This document shows, in pieces, positions 8,998 through 17,492 of a stretch of 64,000 bases of DNA; position 1 is the first letter of the stretch; the number at the start of each line of letters is the position of its first letter. Origin of the DNA: Kordiimonas gwangyangensis DSM 19435 = JCM 12864 (GTDB taxonomy: Bacteria; Pseudomonadota; Alphaproteobacteria; Sphingomonadales; Kordiimonadaceae). The DNA is taken from NCBI RefSeq assembly GCF_000375545.1, contig NZ_AQXF01000005.1, positions 21,547 through 85,546 on the forward strand, in the 5' to 3' direction. The notes under the pieces were generated by a model that saw only the letters and a list, made by a program, of their open reading frames with translations, was not told the origin of the DNA and did not search any database. The translations under genes and the position numbers were made by a program.

Positions 8998-9118
8998 ACG
9001 GCGTGGCCGGACCACCACCTCCACGGAAAATCAAAAAACTTTCAGGTAGGTTTCTAAGCTTTCGAAACCTGACCTCATGGGGTAGGCTCCGCCCGAGATT
9101 GACGGAAAAACGGCTCAT

Positions 9119-9685
9119 ATGTTCGACTGGAAAAAAAGCGATAGGAAAACGGGTAAGGTCGATGCATCATCCGATGCTTCGATTGATGCTCTTTTTCGAA
9201 CTCATAGGGCCTCATTGCTCCGCTTTGCCATATCCAAACTCAAGGACACGGATGAAGCAGACGAGGTTGTCCAGGAAGCGTTTATTCGATTTGAAAAAAA
9301 CTACGACGCTGATGCCATTGCTTCACCTCAGGCGCTTTTGGCGCGCATCATTTCAAATCTGGTGATTGACCGGGTAAGGGGCAAAAATGCGCGCGCGGCA
9401 AGAGAGGACGCCTGGGGTAAGTTGCACACAGCCGGTGCTGACGATTCTTTAAGCCATAAGCAAAGTGTCGATCCAGCCAGAGCACTTGATGCAAAACAGC
9501 AGGTTGAAGCGGTGTTAAGGGTACTAAACACGTTGCCTGAAAAAACCCGAAAGATATTCTTGTTGCACCGGCTCGAAGGGCTGTCACACGCGGAGGTCTC
9601 GGAGCGGACGGGCATCCCTCGAAGTACCGTTGAAAAACACATGATCAGAGGGATTAAGGCGATCGCTACCCTGAAGGACGAATAA
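9119..9685 (+). CDS. RNA polymerase sigma factor, ECF subfamily (FecI-like)
   Basis: The 188-aa sigma factor has region 2 at about 22-90 (LFRTHRASLLRFAISKL, DEADEVVQEAFIRFEKNY, ALLARIISNLVIDRVR) and region 4 at about 130-185 (LNTLPEKTRKIFLLHRLEGLSHAEVSERTGIPRSTVEKHM), with the helix-turn-helix SERTGIPRSTVEKH contacting the -35 element. It is followed at 55 bp by a FecR-type regulator and then a TonB receptor with an N-terminal STN signalling domain, the standard cell-surface signalling layout. It should direct transcription of the receptor on ligand binding. The extension before residue 20 (DWKKSDRKTGKVDASS) is charged and looks linker-like. Confidence 0.9.
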   Translation: MFDWKKSDRKTGKVDASSDASIDALFRTHRASLLRFAISKLKDTDEADEVVQEAFIRFEKNYDADAIASPQALLARIISNLVIDRVRGKNARAAREDAWGKLHTAGADDSLSHKQSVDPARALDAKQQVEAVLRVLNTLPEKTRKIFLLHRLEGLSHAEVSERTGIPRSTVEKHMIRGIKAIATLKDE

Positions 9686-9740
9686 TTGGAGGCAATACGA
9701 CGTTGTTTCCGTTTTAATGGTGAATGAAAGAGTAAGTGGG

Positions 9741-10766
9741 ATGTCGAACGAAGACCGACATATAACCCCTGCAACGATTGAGCGTGCCTCAGAATGGTAT
9801 GCTCTGTTGAGCACGGGCGATGCCTCTGAGGCAGACCATGCAGCACATATGGAGTGGCTGCTGGAGGACCCTTCACATCCACTCGCGTACGAGCAGGTTG
9901 CTATGTCTATGCGAAATATCTCTTCGTACGAAACACAACTACGTACAGCCTTTGCAAAGGACTTGGCTCCCCCGGCAAAGACTGTTCACGACAAGCCGTT
10001 TTGGTCCGGTTGGGGATGGCCTCAACTTGCAACAGGGCTTGCGGCCGTTGCGGCCCTCCTCTTTGTGGTAATTTTTCCCAGCAGCTCATTCTACGATACA
10101 CAGGTATCTGAGCAGATATACTCTGCCGATGCCGGAGATGTGCGGAACGTGAAGCTGGCCGACGGTTCCCGGGTTACGCTGTTTGCTGGTAGCAGTATCA
10201 GCGTGCGCATAAACTCCGCGGGACGAAACGTTGATCTGCTGCGTGGGCGTGGTTTTTTCAGCGTTGTCTCAGATTCGAGCCGGCCGTTTACCGTAGACCT
10301 TGGCTCGCGAAAGGTCCGGGTGGTCGGCACACGTTTTGAAGTCATCAAGGGGGAGAATTTCGACCGGGTTGCGGTGAATGAGGGGCTCGTAGCGGTATCG
10401 TCCTCGCCGAACCCAGAGCTTGCCCAACAAGCCCCCTTGCTCATTGAACCGGGCACCATCGCGCTCTACCGCCAAGGTCAGAACATCCCTGAAATTCAGT
10501 CTACCCCTGTTGAAATGATAGGCTTTTGGACGAGCGGTTCGATCGCTTTCCAAGATGAACCGCTGGCAACCGTTGTGGAGAAACTTCAAATTATGTTCCC
10601 GGACACCTCAATTAGAATTGAGGATCAGGGTCTCGCGTCAAAACGCTTCTCCGGATCGTTGGTTGTATCTGATCTCGAAGAAATGCTGGCAAGTCTCGCT
10701 GCATTCCTCGATCTCACTGTGCGAAAAGATAGTAACGGCTATTGGTTGGATGAAGCACGAGACTAA
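9741..10766 (+). CDS. FecR-family anti-sigma regulator
   Basis: From the ATG at 9741 the product has 341 residues. The N-terminal cytoplasmic DUF4880-like segment (TPATIERASEWYALLSTGDASEADHAAHMEWLLEDPSHPLAYEQV) should bind the sigma factor. One transmembrane helix follows (WPQLATGLAAVAALLFVVIF, about 93-112), then a periplasmic FecR domain (YSADAGDVRNVKLADGSRVTLFAGSSISV ... RGRGFFSV) and a C-terminal segment resembling an STN domain (PLATVVEKLQIMFPDTSIRI). A start at 9717 is also open. I prefer 9741 because a purine-rich stretch (AAGTGGG) directly precedes it and the sequence matches the usual FecR opening. The receptor gene begins 3 bp after the stop. Confidence 0.88.
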   Translation: MSNEDRHITPATIERASEWYALLSTGDASEADHAAHMEWLLEDPSHPLAYEQVAMSMRNISSYETQLRTAFAKDLAPPAKTVHDKPFWSGWGWPQLATGLAAVAALLFVVIFPSSSFYDTQVSEQIYSADAGDVRNVKLADGSRVTLFAGSSISVRINSAGRNVDLLRGRGFFSVVSDSSRPFTVDLGSRKVRVVGTRFEVIKGENFDRVAVNEGLVAVSSSPNPELAQQAPLLIEPGTIALYRQGQNIPEIQSTPVEMIGFWTSGSIAFQDEPLATVVEKLQIMFPDTSIRIEDQGLASKRFSGSLVVSDLEEMLASLAAFLDLTVRKDSNGYWLDEARD

Positions 10767-10769
10767 CCT

Positions 10770-13292
10770 GTGCAAACATCCGTAGCCATAGCGGCGTTGC
10801 TAACCGCAAATTGTGTACTCGCGCCGTCATCTGCTCAGGCGCTCGTCCAGATCAAGTCTTATGAAATTCCAGCAGGACCGCTGGATACTGTCCTATATAC
10901 GTTCGCTGAAGAGGCGAAGGTATCCATCAGTTTCTCGGGCCTCAATCTTGGGGCGGTGCAATCAATTGGCACATCTGGAAATCTTTCCAAAGAAGCCTCT
11001 TTAAGATCAATTTTAAAAGACACCGGGTTCTCTTTCCGCTTCATTACAACAAGTTCTGTGCAGATTTTTAAGCCTGAACAGAACACGGTAAAAAAAATGG
11101 ACGTTTCCGAGCTCGAGGTGAACGACGAACGACCCGGCTATGTGGAAGACCTGGTCGTCACCGCCACCAAGAGGCCAGAAACAAGCTTTGGGCTACCTGC
11201 AAGTGTCTCCGGTGTCTCGTCGCTGGTTTTGGAAGACTTGGGCACCTATGACCTGCAATCTCTTTCCGCTCACCTTGCAGGTGTTTCGACCACCAACCTG
11301 GGCCCGGGACGCAACAAGATTTTTATTCGCGGGCTGTCTGACGGCCCGTATGCGGACCGCACGACAACCATGGTCGGTGTCTATCTCGACGACACCCCCA
11401 TCAATTTCAGTGACACCAACCCTGACATTCGGTTGTTTGACGTAGAACGCGTTGAACTGATGCGAGGACCACAGGGCACGCTTTATGGATCGGGATCGCT
11501 CGGTGGTCTTTACCGCGTGGTTTCAGCGAAACCGGTGCTGAACGATACCTTCGGTAAGGCGAGGTTGGGCGTTGGCATCACCAAGAAAGGCGGGCATAAC
11601 GGAAACATTGATGTGGTCTTCAACACCCCGCTCAAGACTGACAAGCTAGGAGTTCGCATATCCGGTTATGGCCACATGCGCGGCGGCTATATCGACGATG
11701 TAGTGCGCGGGCTTGAAGACCTGAACGACCTGGATATCTACGGAATTCGGCCAAGTGTCCGGTGGCAAATCAACAACGCCTGGGTACTGGATACATCCAT
11801 AAATTTGCAGGCTATTCGCTATGACGACAGCCAGTATTATTTTGAGGAACTGGGGCGCAATAAGCGCTCCTTGCAACTATCAGAACCTTATGGCGACAAC
11901 TTCGTGCATGGCGCCGTCACTCTTAAAGGCAAAATGGGTTCACTCCAGCTCACGAGTGCTACGTCGTTTGTCGACCGTACGTTAAGCGAAACCTTTGATG
12001 CGACAGAGGGCTTGCCATTCGCCGAGCAGTTGAAAAACCTTTCCTCGGATGAATATCTTCCCGGCAACCTGGTTGAGATCGGGGACGGTCATGATTTTCT
12101 GGGCGATGCGCAAGCGGGAACCTTGGGCTACTTCACACGCGAAGACATAAACACGTTCGGGCATGAAACCAGGCTGCAATCAAGCGGGGGCTCTCAATTT
12201 GAGTGGCTTGCGGGCCTCTATTACCTTCACAGCACGAGCAGTAGTGATAGATTGATGTTGGCAGCGACAGAAAACGGCATTCCGGGCATAATTCTCGCTG
12301 AAGGGCGGGTAGAGAAAGCTGATGACGTGGCGCTTTTTGGTGAAGCCACATATCTTGTCAACAGTAAGTTCAGCGTCACAGCGGGTATCCGATATGCCCG
12401 CAACACCATTGCACTCGACTATACATCTGAGTTTGCACTTGCTGAAGAACCACAAGCCCACGAAAAACGAAAAGCCACTACAAAACTCATCCCGAGGATC
12501 GCGGCACGCTATCAATGGTCAGAGGATATTCAGACTTACGCACAGATCAGCATGGGATACAGAGAAGGCGGTTTCAACATTCTCTCTCCTTACGAAGTGT
12601 TTGCAAGGCCTGACGCGGGCAGTCATCAAAGTGACGATTTCGAGCCTGTGGAATTGCGATCAGACGAACTGCTCAATTACGAAGTCGGTCTCAAATCCTA
12701 TTGGTTCAACAGAGACCTGTCCCTCAATTTTGCCGCATTTTATATCAGCTGGCTCAATATCCAGTCTGATCAACTTGGTTACTCTGGCTTGCCTTATGTC
12801 ACCAACGTGGGCGATGCACGGAACCTGGGATTTGAAGTTGAATTCTCTGCCCGGCCCATTCCTGGACTGGAAGTCAGCGGCACGTTGTTTTGGAATGACA
12901 GCAAGCTGCTAAGCGGGAACTCGTCACTCGGCGCTGAGCCTGGTGACAGACTTCCTGCCATCCCCGAGCCCACCGCCAGCCTCGCAGCTTTGTATCAGTT
13001 TGACGTCAATAGCAACTGGCTTGCAACGGTGAGCGCGACATACAGCTTTACCGGGGACTCTGTCATCACGTTTGACGAAGAAAACAGTGCCAGAATGGGA
13101 GACTACAGCATCGTAAACGCGCGCCTTGAGCTCTCGAATACGATCTGGAAAGTCGGCCTCTACGCCGACAATTTAACTGACAGCCGAGCCAATACCTTTT
13201 CCTACGGCAATCCTTTTACGGTCTCCAGAAACAACCAGGTCACGCCACCAAGACCGCGTACAATTGGAATATATCTGGAGCGGAAATTTTGA
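10770..13292 (+). CDS. TonB-dependent receptor with N-terminal STN signalling domain
   Basis: The 840-aa receptor has a signal peptide (MQTSVAIAALLTANCVLAPSSAQA), an STN/secretin-N domain (about 30-105, SYEIPAGPLDTVLYTFAEEAKVSISF) and a plug starting near EDLVVTATKR (about 128), with IFIRGLSDG and RVELMRGPQGTLYGSGSLGG. The barrel ends in GIYLERKF with the terminal phenylalanine. The STN domain contacts a FecR protein, in accord with the FecR gene 3 bp upstream, so ligand occupancy should switch on the ECF sigma. The plug is of the siderophore/xenobiotic class common in sphingomonads and Caulobacter. The start is a GTG giving an unusually uncharged signal-peptide N-region. An upstream ATG at 10750 is out of frame. 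Confidence 0.86.
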   Translation: MQTSVAIAALLTANCVLAPSSAQALVQIKSYEIPAGPLDTVLYTFAEEAKVSISFSGLNLGAVQSIGTSGNLSKEASLRSILKDTGFSFRFITTSSVQIFKPEQNTVKKMDVSELEVNDERPGYVEDLVVTATKRPETSFGLPASVSGVSSLVLEDLGTYDLQSLSAHLAGVSTTNLGPGRNKIFIRGLSDGPYADRTTTMVGVYLDDTPINFSDTNPDIRLFDVERVELMRGPQGTLYGSGSLGGLYRVVSAKPVLNDTFGKARLGVGITKKGGHNGNIDVVFNTPLKTDKLGVRISGYGHMRGGYIDDVVRGLEDLNDLDIYGIRPSVRWQINNAWVLDTSINLQAIRYDDSQYYFEELGRNKRSLQLSEPYGDNFVHGAVTLKGKMGSLQLTSATSFVDRTLSETFDATEGLPFAEQLKNLSSDEYLPGNLVEIGDGHDFLGDAQAGTLGYFTREDINTFGHETRLQSSGGSQFEWLAGLYYLHSTSSSDRLMLAATENGIPGIILAEGRVEKADDVALFGEATYLVNSKFSVTAGIRYARNTIALDYTSEFALAEEPQAHEKRKATTKLIPRIAARYQWSEDIQTYAQISMGYREGGFNILSPYEVFARPDAGSHQSDDFEPVELRSDELLNYEVGLKSYWFNRDLSLNFAAFYISWLNIQSDQLGYSGLPYVTNVGDARNLGFEVEFSARPIPGLEVSGTLFWNDSKLLSGNSSLGAEPGDRLPAIPEPTASLAALYQFDVNSNWLATVSATYSFTGDSVITFDEENSARMGDYSIVNARLELSNTIWKVGLYADNLTDSRANTFSYGNPFTVSRNNQVTPPRPRTIGIYLERKF

Positions 13293-13348
13293 GGTCCTGG
13301 CGCAAACATGACCAATCATGAACACATTCGCATGCGGCTGGATACCAT

Positions 13349-14410
13349 TTAGCGGCGGCGCCGTTTTTTTCGCTGCCCCTCATCATATGCCTTGAATTCA
13401 TTGTCCTCCACAAGCGCCTCCCCCTGCAAATCCAGGTCATCCTGATCAATTTTTATTCTCAGTTGGTATGGCACCTTTGCTCGCGTCCGAGAAATGTCCG
13501 CCAGAGAACCAGCAGCCATTTTTTCAAGGACATTGAGTTCATCCTGCAGATTGAACTCTTCGATTTGCATGGCTGTACCGAAGCTTCCCTCGATGGATGT
13601 TTCATCATTGCTGCATGTTACAGACGCGTCCGCTATCTCTGTAGCGGTCGAACATTCTAATACCTGTCGCAACCAACCGCTTTTTTCCTGATGAAGCAAT
13701 ACTACGGCCACTGTGCGGCCGTCCCAAAATTCGAAAAAGTTCAATATCGGGACTGTGGCTGATGAATTTTCTATGGGTATAAATTTTTGCCACCGTTTGA
13801 TCACGGCATTTGGAGCCCTACTCTGGCGCACATGAAGTCCATACCCTACCCCTAAACCGAGGCGAACCCAGTCGCCTTCGCTACCCTCCCCCCCTATTTC
13901 TGGGCCAGCCCGCCAACGCCCGAACGCGATGGCTGGTGCAGCATAGAGGGTAATGTTCGGGAGGCCATAGGCGTTACCTTCAGGCATTATAACGGCGGTG
14001 TCGGGGACGATTGAAATAGCAGCATCTACCTCAGCTGCGGTATTTTTCAGCCGCATCAGATAGGCGTCATTTTCTGGCCAAATCTTGTGCTGAAAGATAC
14101 CAAGCCCTCGGGATGCCTGATTGTAACTCCAGCCCTCCCTGTTTCGACCATTCTTGACAACAATTGTTTCGCGCTCTGGCAGCTTCAATGTCGCGACAAC
14201 CATACCGTGATGCTCGCTTATGGGTAAGTTGGCGATCAGGAATTGGCTCGTCAGAAGAGCGCCACTATCGAACAAATACTGTTGTTCCCAGTATTCACTA
14301 TACTGTTTCTCGTTCTCCAGCGTTGGATAGAAGTCCGTATCAGCCGCTGCAGTCGGCACCCAACACATTGCTGCAAGTATTAGTATCTTGAAAAGAAGAT
14401 TAGTCCGCAC
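13349..14410 (-). CDS. Exported protein of unknown function, possibly lipocalin/CrtC-like
   Basis: The 353-aa product has a signal peptide (MRTNLLFKILILAAMCWVPTAAA) and a beta-rich body with no transmembrane helix. One stretch (GALLTSQFLIANLPISEHHGMVVATLKLPE, then WSYNQASRGLGIF) faintly recalls the double-lipocalin fold of CrtC/AttH hydratase-like proteins, but I cannot confirm it. The C-terminus is highly charged and ends in KKRRRR. The GTG start at 14410 is set by AAAGGAG 6-7 nt upstream. It is convergent with the receptor gene ending at 13292, with 56 bp between. No operon partner is adjacent, and no function is assigned. Confidence 0.65.
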   Translation of the reverse strand: MRTNLLFKILILAAMCWVPTAAADTDFYPTLENEKQYSEYWEQQYLFDSGALLTSQFLIANLPISEHHGMVVATLKLPERETIVVKNGRNREGWSYNQASRGLGIFQHKIWPENDAYLMRLKNTAAEVDAAISIVPDTAVIMPEGNAYGLPNITLYAAPAIAFGRWRAGPEIGGEGSEGDWVRLGLGVGYGLHVRQSRAPNAVIKRWQKFIPIENSSATVPILNFFEFWDGRTVAVVLLHQEKSGWLRQVLECSTATEIADASVTCSNDETSIEGSFGTAMQIEEFNLQDELNVLEKMAAGSLADISRTRAKVPYQLRIKIDQDDLDLQGEALVEDNEFKAYDEGQRKKRRRR

Positions 14411-14926
14411 TGCATACTCCTTTGCCTACCAAAGGTACAACGGAGTAACGTGGCAGATACCTCCTGTTGGAGCCCAATTTCCCGAATATTCCCACAAGTG
14501 GACATCGCCCGTTCCCGCCTGCTCCACCCGCACTTTGGCAGCCAGTAGAGGAATGCCAGCCTTGGGGGCGAGGGAGTGAAAAATCCCATCAACGTGAAAA
14601 TACGCTCAGATTCCATGAGAGCCGACGTCTGGAGCGTGGACTGATTTGAACAGATTTGGTCCCATCGAGGGAAGATCCTTGGCGGATAGCAAAATCGCAG
14701 AAGTCCGGTTATGCCGAGAGAAAACAAATATCGAAATTCGCCCCCTACCCCTCCCCAAACCGCCTAGCTTAAGAAAGCCCAAAAGGCAGAAAATGACGGT
14801 AATTCTGTCCAGAAGTTTTCAGACATTTTTAGCGTCGTTTTTCTTAGCGCAGCCATCACACTGAACAGATCGAATATGCCAAAGGTTCGTCGCGGCCACA
14901 TCATCTAACGGATGGATCGGACCGAA
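14411..14926. other. 516-bp gap without recognised gene
   Basis: This stretch separates the 3' end of the DsbD gene from the GTG start of the unknown exported protein; both are on the minus strand. It must hold the promoter of the latter. Short open frames here have no SD site or recognisable protein features. No strong hairpin with a T-tract was seen. Confidence 0.4.
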
Positions 14927-16993
14927 TTAAGGTCGCGGGACAATCGACGCCTGGATGATGGCTGGTGTCAGAATCTGCGGGAGGATTTTTGCACCAGCCA
15001 CCGTCGCACCCGACGGGAAGTACAGATACATCGGCACCCCTGCGCGGCCATAGGTTTCCAGCATTTTTGTGATAGCCGGGTCTTGCCGTGTCCAGTCCCC
15101 CACCAGCACCACAATGCCCTGAGCTTCAAAAAAGCTGGCAGTCTCGGCGCGGTTGATTGCAACACGCTCATTCACCTTGCAGGTCACGCACCAGTCAGCG
15201 GTGAAATAGGCGAAGACCGGGCGGCCTTCTGAGAGAAGCGCTTCGAGGCGTGCGGCAGAATATGGCTCGGATGACAGCGGATCACTTCGCCGCCCTTCGA
15301 CCTCCATCGGCTGGATCGTTGCCAACATGAAAGCCAGCCCAACAATCACAACAACCGCCCCCCCGGCACACAGTTTCCAGACAAGCCGCCCCCTCCCCCA
15401 TGCCCACAGGCTGAAGGCAAGCAAGAGACACCCTGACAATCCGATCAGCATACCGCCATGCCCGTTCTGGCCACCCAGCACCCAAAGAAGCCAGATTGCA
15501 GTGGCGTACATGGGAAAGGCGAGAAACTGCCGGAATGTTTCCATCCATGCGCCGGGCTTTGGCAGCATACGGCGCGTTATCGGAACGAAACACAGGAGGA
15601 GGTAGGGAAACGCAAGACCAAGGCCGAGAGCGGCAAAGATACCAAGGGCGGCGGGTGCTGGCAGCACCAAAGCCGCGCCAAGGGCTGAGGCCATAAAGGG
15701 CGCCGTGCAGGGCGCGGCGACGACAACCGCAAGCACACCAGTGAAGAACGAGCCCATTTGCCCATTCGGCTGCGCACCTATGCCACCAAGGCTCTGCAGT
15801 GAAGTGCCCATTTCAAACAGGCCCGAGAGATTGAGGCCGACGGCGACCATAAGAAGCGCAAGCGAGAAGATGACCAGAGGTTGCTGCAAGTGGAAGCCCC
15901 AGCCAACTTCACCCAAAGTCGCACGGGCGAGGAGGAGGACACCACCCACCGCGACAAAGCTGAGCACCACACCGGCGGTATAGGCGAGACCATCCGCACG
16001 CGCGAGGCCTCCACCCTGCCCGCCCATTTTGGCGAGCGACAAGGCTTTGAGCGACAGAACCGGCAAGACGCAGGGCATCAGATTCAGGATCAGGCCGCCC
16101 AGGAAAGCAAGCAGCAGAAACTGAAATGACGAACCGATTGGGGCGGGCGTCACCTCAAGCGGCGCATCAAGGAGCGGCACTGAAACCTGAACGGCCTTCT
16201 GCACCCCCGCCTCATCCCGGTAGGCCACGACCCCCTGCAGGAGGCTATCGTCGCCGCTAAAAAAGTCATCAAGCGGCATGGCAATTTTAAGGGCATTGCC
16301 GTTCACACCGTATTGGTGCGCAGCATCATGCCATATCATTTCCGTAAGCGGAAAGAATTGCGGCTCCGCGATAGGCGACGGAGCGCGCATTTCAAGCACC
16401 GCCAGCTTGCCCTCACGGTGCGCGGACAGTTGCCACCCCACCGGAGCCTCGGCAAAAATTTGCGCATTCGCCCCTTCGGCTGCTGGCGTGGCAGCTGGTT
16501 TCTCGACAACGGGCAAGGCCGCCGATAGTGCCGTGTCGCCTTCAACGCAGTCCTGCGCCTTGCAGGCAAGCCAACTGACATTAACATGCACCTGCACACT
16601 CTGCCCCACCGCCATACCGGGCGCGGCGGAGAGAAGTACTGGGAGGTAAACCTCTCCTGTATAGCCGTGCCCGATAACCTTATTGTCCTCCGAGGTGATG
16701 CGCTCAGGCAGCGGCCAACGAACAGCGCCCACCTTCACCTCAGGGTCCGCCTTCACGTCGATCTTGGTGGCTTCCCCTTCCCCTGGGTTTTGCCAGAAAG
16801 TATGCCAGCCGCTCTGGTGTCGTAACCGGACGAGAGCTTCAACACTACCGTCGGGCGCGATGCCCGATTGTGTGAAGAGGAGCGCAGCCTCCACAGGCGG
16901 CACATCATCGGCCATCACAGATGCCGGGTGGGCAAGCAGAAGGCCACAGGCTGCTAGTGCCAGCCCGGCAATCATGAGACGAAGTTGGTGCAT
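14927..16993 (-). CDS. Thiol:disulfide interchange protein DsbD/ScsB-type
   Basis: This 688-aa inner-membrane reductant carrier has a signal peptide (MHQLRLMIAGLALAACGLLLAHPASVMA) and a periplasmic N-terminal DsbD-alpha-like region with a Cys pair in WLACKAQDCVEG. An eight-helix DsbD-beta domain follows from about residue 290; its paired cysteines lie in NLMPCVLPVLS and VAAPCTAPFM. The C-terminal thioredoxin-like domain has the active site WCVTCK at C602/C605. It passes electrons from cytoplasmic thioredoxin to periplasmic partners. It lies 1 bp downstream of a separate DsbD-alpha-like gene and is the last member of an ECF sigma-FecR-TonB receptor-FG-GAP group. This suggests it reduces a partner linked to that uptake system. 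Length exceeds E. coli DsbD (about 565 aa) because of the larger N-terminal part. Confidence 0.88.
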   Translation of the reverse strand: MHQLRLMIAGLALAACGLLLAHPASVMADDVPPVEAALLFTQSGIAPDGSVEALVRLRHQSGWHTFWQNPGEGEATKIDVKADPEVKVGAVRWPLPERITSEDNKVIGHGYTGEVYLPVLLSAAPGMAVGQSVQVHVNVSWLACKAQDCVEGDTALSAALPVVEKPAATPAAEGANAQIFAEAPVGWQLSAHREGKLAVLEMRAPSPIAEPQFFPLTEMIWHDAAHQYGVNGNALKIAMPLDDFFSGDDSLLQGVVAYRDEAGVQKAVQVSVPLLDAPLEVTPAPIGSSFQFLLLAFLGGLILNLMPCVLPVLSLKALSLAKMGGQGGGLARADGLAYTAGVVLSFVAVGGVLLLARATLGEVGWGFHLQQPLVIFSLALLMVAVGLNLSGLFEMGTSLQSLGGIGAQPNGQMGSFFTGVLAVVVAAPCTAPFMASALGAALVLPAPAALGIFAALGLGLAFPYLLLCFVPITRRMLPKPGAWMETFRQFLAFPMYATAIWLLWVLGGQNGHGGMLIGLSGCLLLAFSLWAWGRGRLVWKLCAGGAVVVIVGLAFMLATIQPMEVEGRRSDPLSSEPYSAARLEALLSEGRPVFAYFTADWCVTCKVNERVAINRAETASFFEAQGIVVLVGDWTRQDPAITKMLETYGRAGVPMYLYFPSGATVAGAKILPQILTPAIIQASIVPRP

Positions 16994-16994
16994 T

Positions 16995-17492
16995 TTATTC
17001 CACTACGCGTACGGTGAATTTGACCGAGGCCCTGTTGGGCGGCAGGCATATGGTGCCGTCACAGGTCTGATATTCGACGAAACCCTTCACCGAATAGTCC
17101 CCGGCGGGTGTGCGTGGCCTGACACGAAAAGGCTGTGTGACCACATTGCCGCTACCGCGTAGAACATCGTAGGTGCCAAAACTCTCTGCCGGTGGGAACA
17201 CCGCATCAGCGAACTGGATATCCTTGTTCGGGCGCATCACAAGACGGGTTTCAATAAGCCCCTGATCTTCATTGATGCCAGTTGGGGCATAGATATACCA
17301 CGGTGATTCAAGTGACAGCGTGAACGAGACCTCACTCACCTCACCCGCGCGGGCAACGACTACGTCTTCGCCGTCCTGCGAAAAGGTAAAGTTCTGTGCA
17401 TACACACCTCCCGCAAGCAGGAGCGTCGCGGCCACGGCCACCAGAACGCGGTATTGTTGCCTAGCGGCGGATATAAACCCAAACATGTCCAT
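16995..17492 (-). CDS. Stand-alone DsbD N-terminal (alpha) domain protein, exported
   Basis: The 165-aa product from the ATG at 17492 has a signal peptide (MDMFGFISAARQQYRVLVAVAATLLLAGGVYAQ) and a single immunoglobulin-like DsbD-alpha/DsbC-corrector domain. Its redox Cys pair is in YQTCDGTICLPP, near the C-terminus, comparable to the C103/C109 pair of E. coli DsbD. The start is decided by GAAAGG 5-6 nt upstream of this ATG; a TTG further out has no SD. The gene begins inside the last 32 bp of the FG-GAP gene and ends 1 bp before DsbD, so all three are translationally linked. It is probably an extra periplasmic electron-accepting module for the neighbouring DsbD. Confidence 0.8.
   Translation of the reverse strand: MDMFGFISAARQQYRVLVAVAATLLLAGGVYAQNFTFSQDGEDVVVARAGEVSEVSFTLSLESPWYIYAPTGINEDQGLIETRLVMRPNKDIQFADAVFPPAESFGTYDVLRGSGNVVTQPFRVRPRTPAGDYSVKGFVEYQTCDGTICLPPNRASVKFTVRVVE

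Noticed and set aside
10750..10785. Upstream ATG as the start of the first STN-type receptor
   Set aside because: It is in another frame and meets a stop after 11 codons; the GTG at 10770 is the only start that gives a signal peptide in frame.
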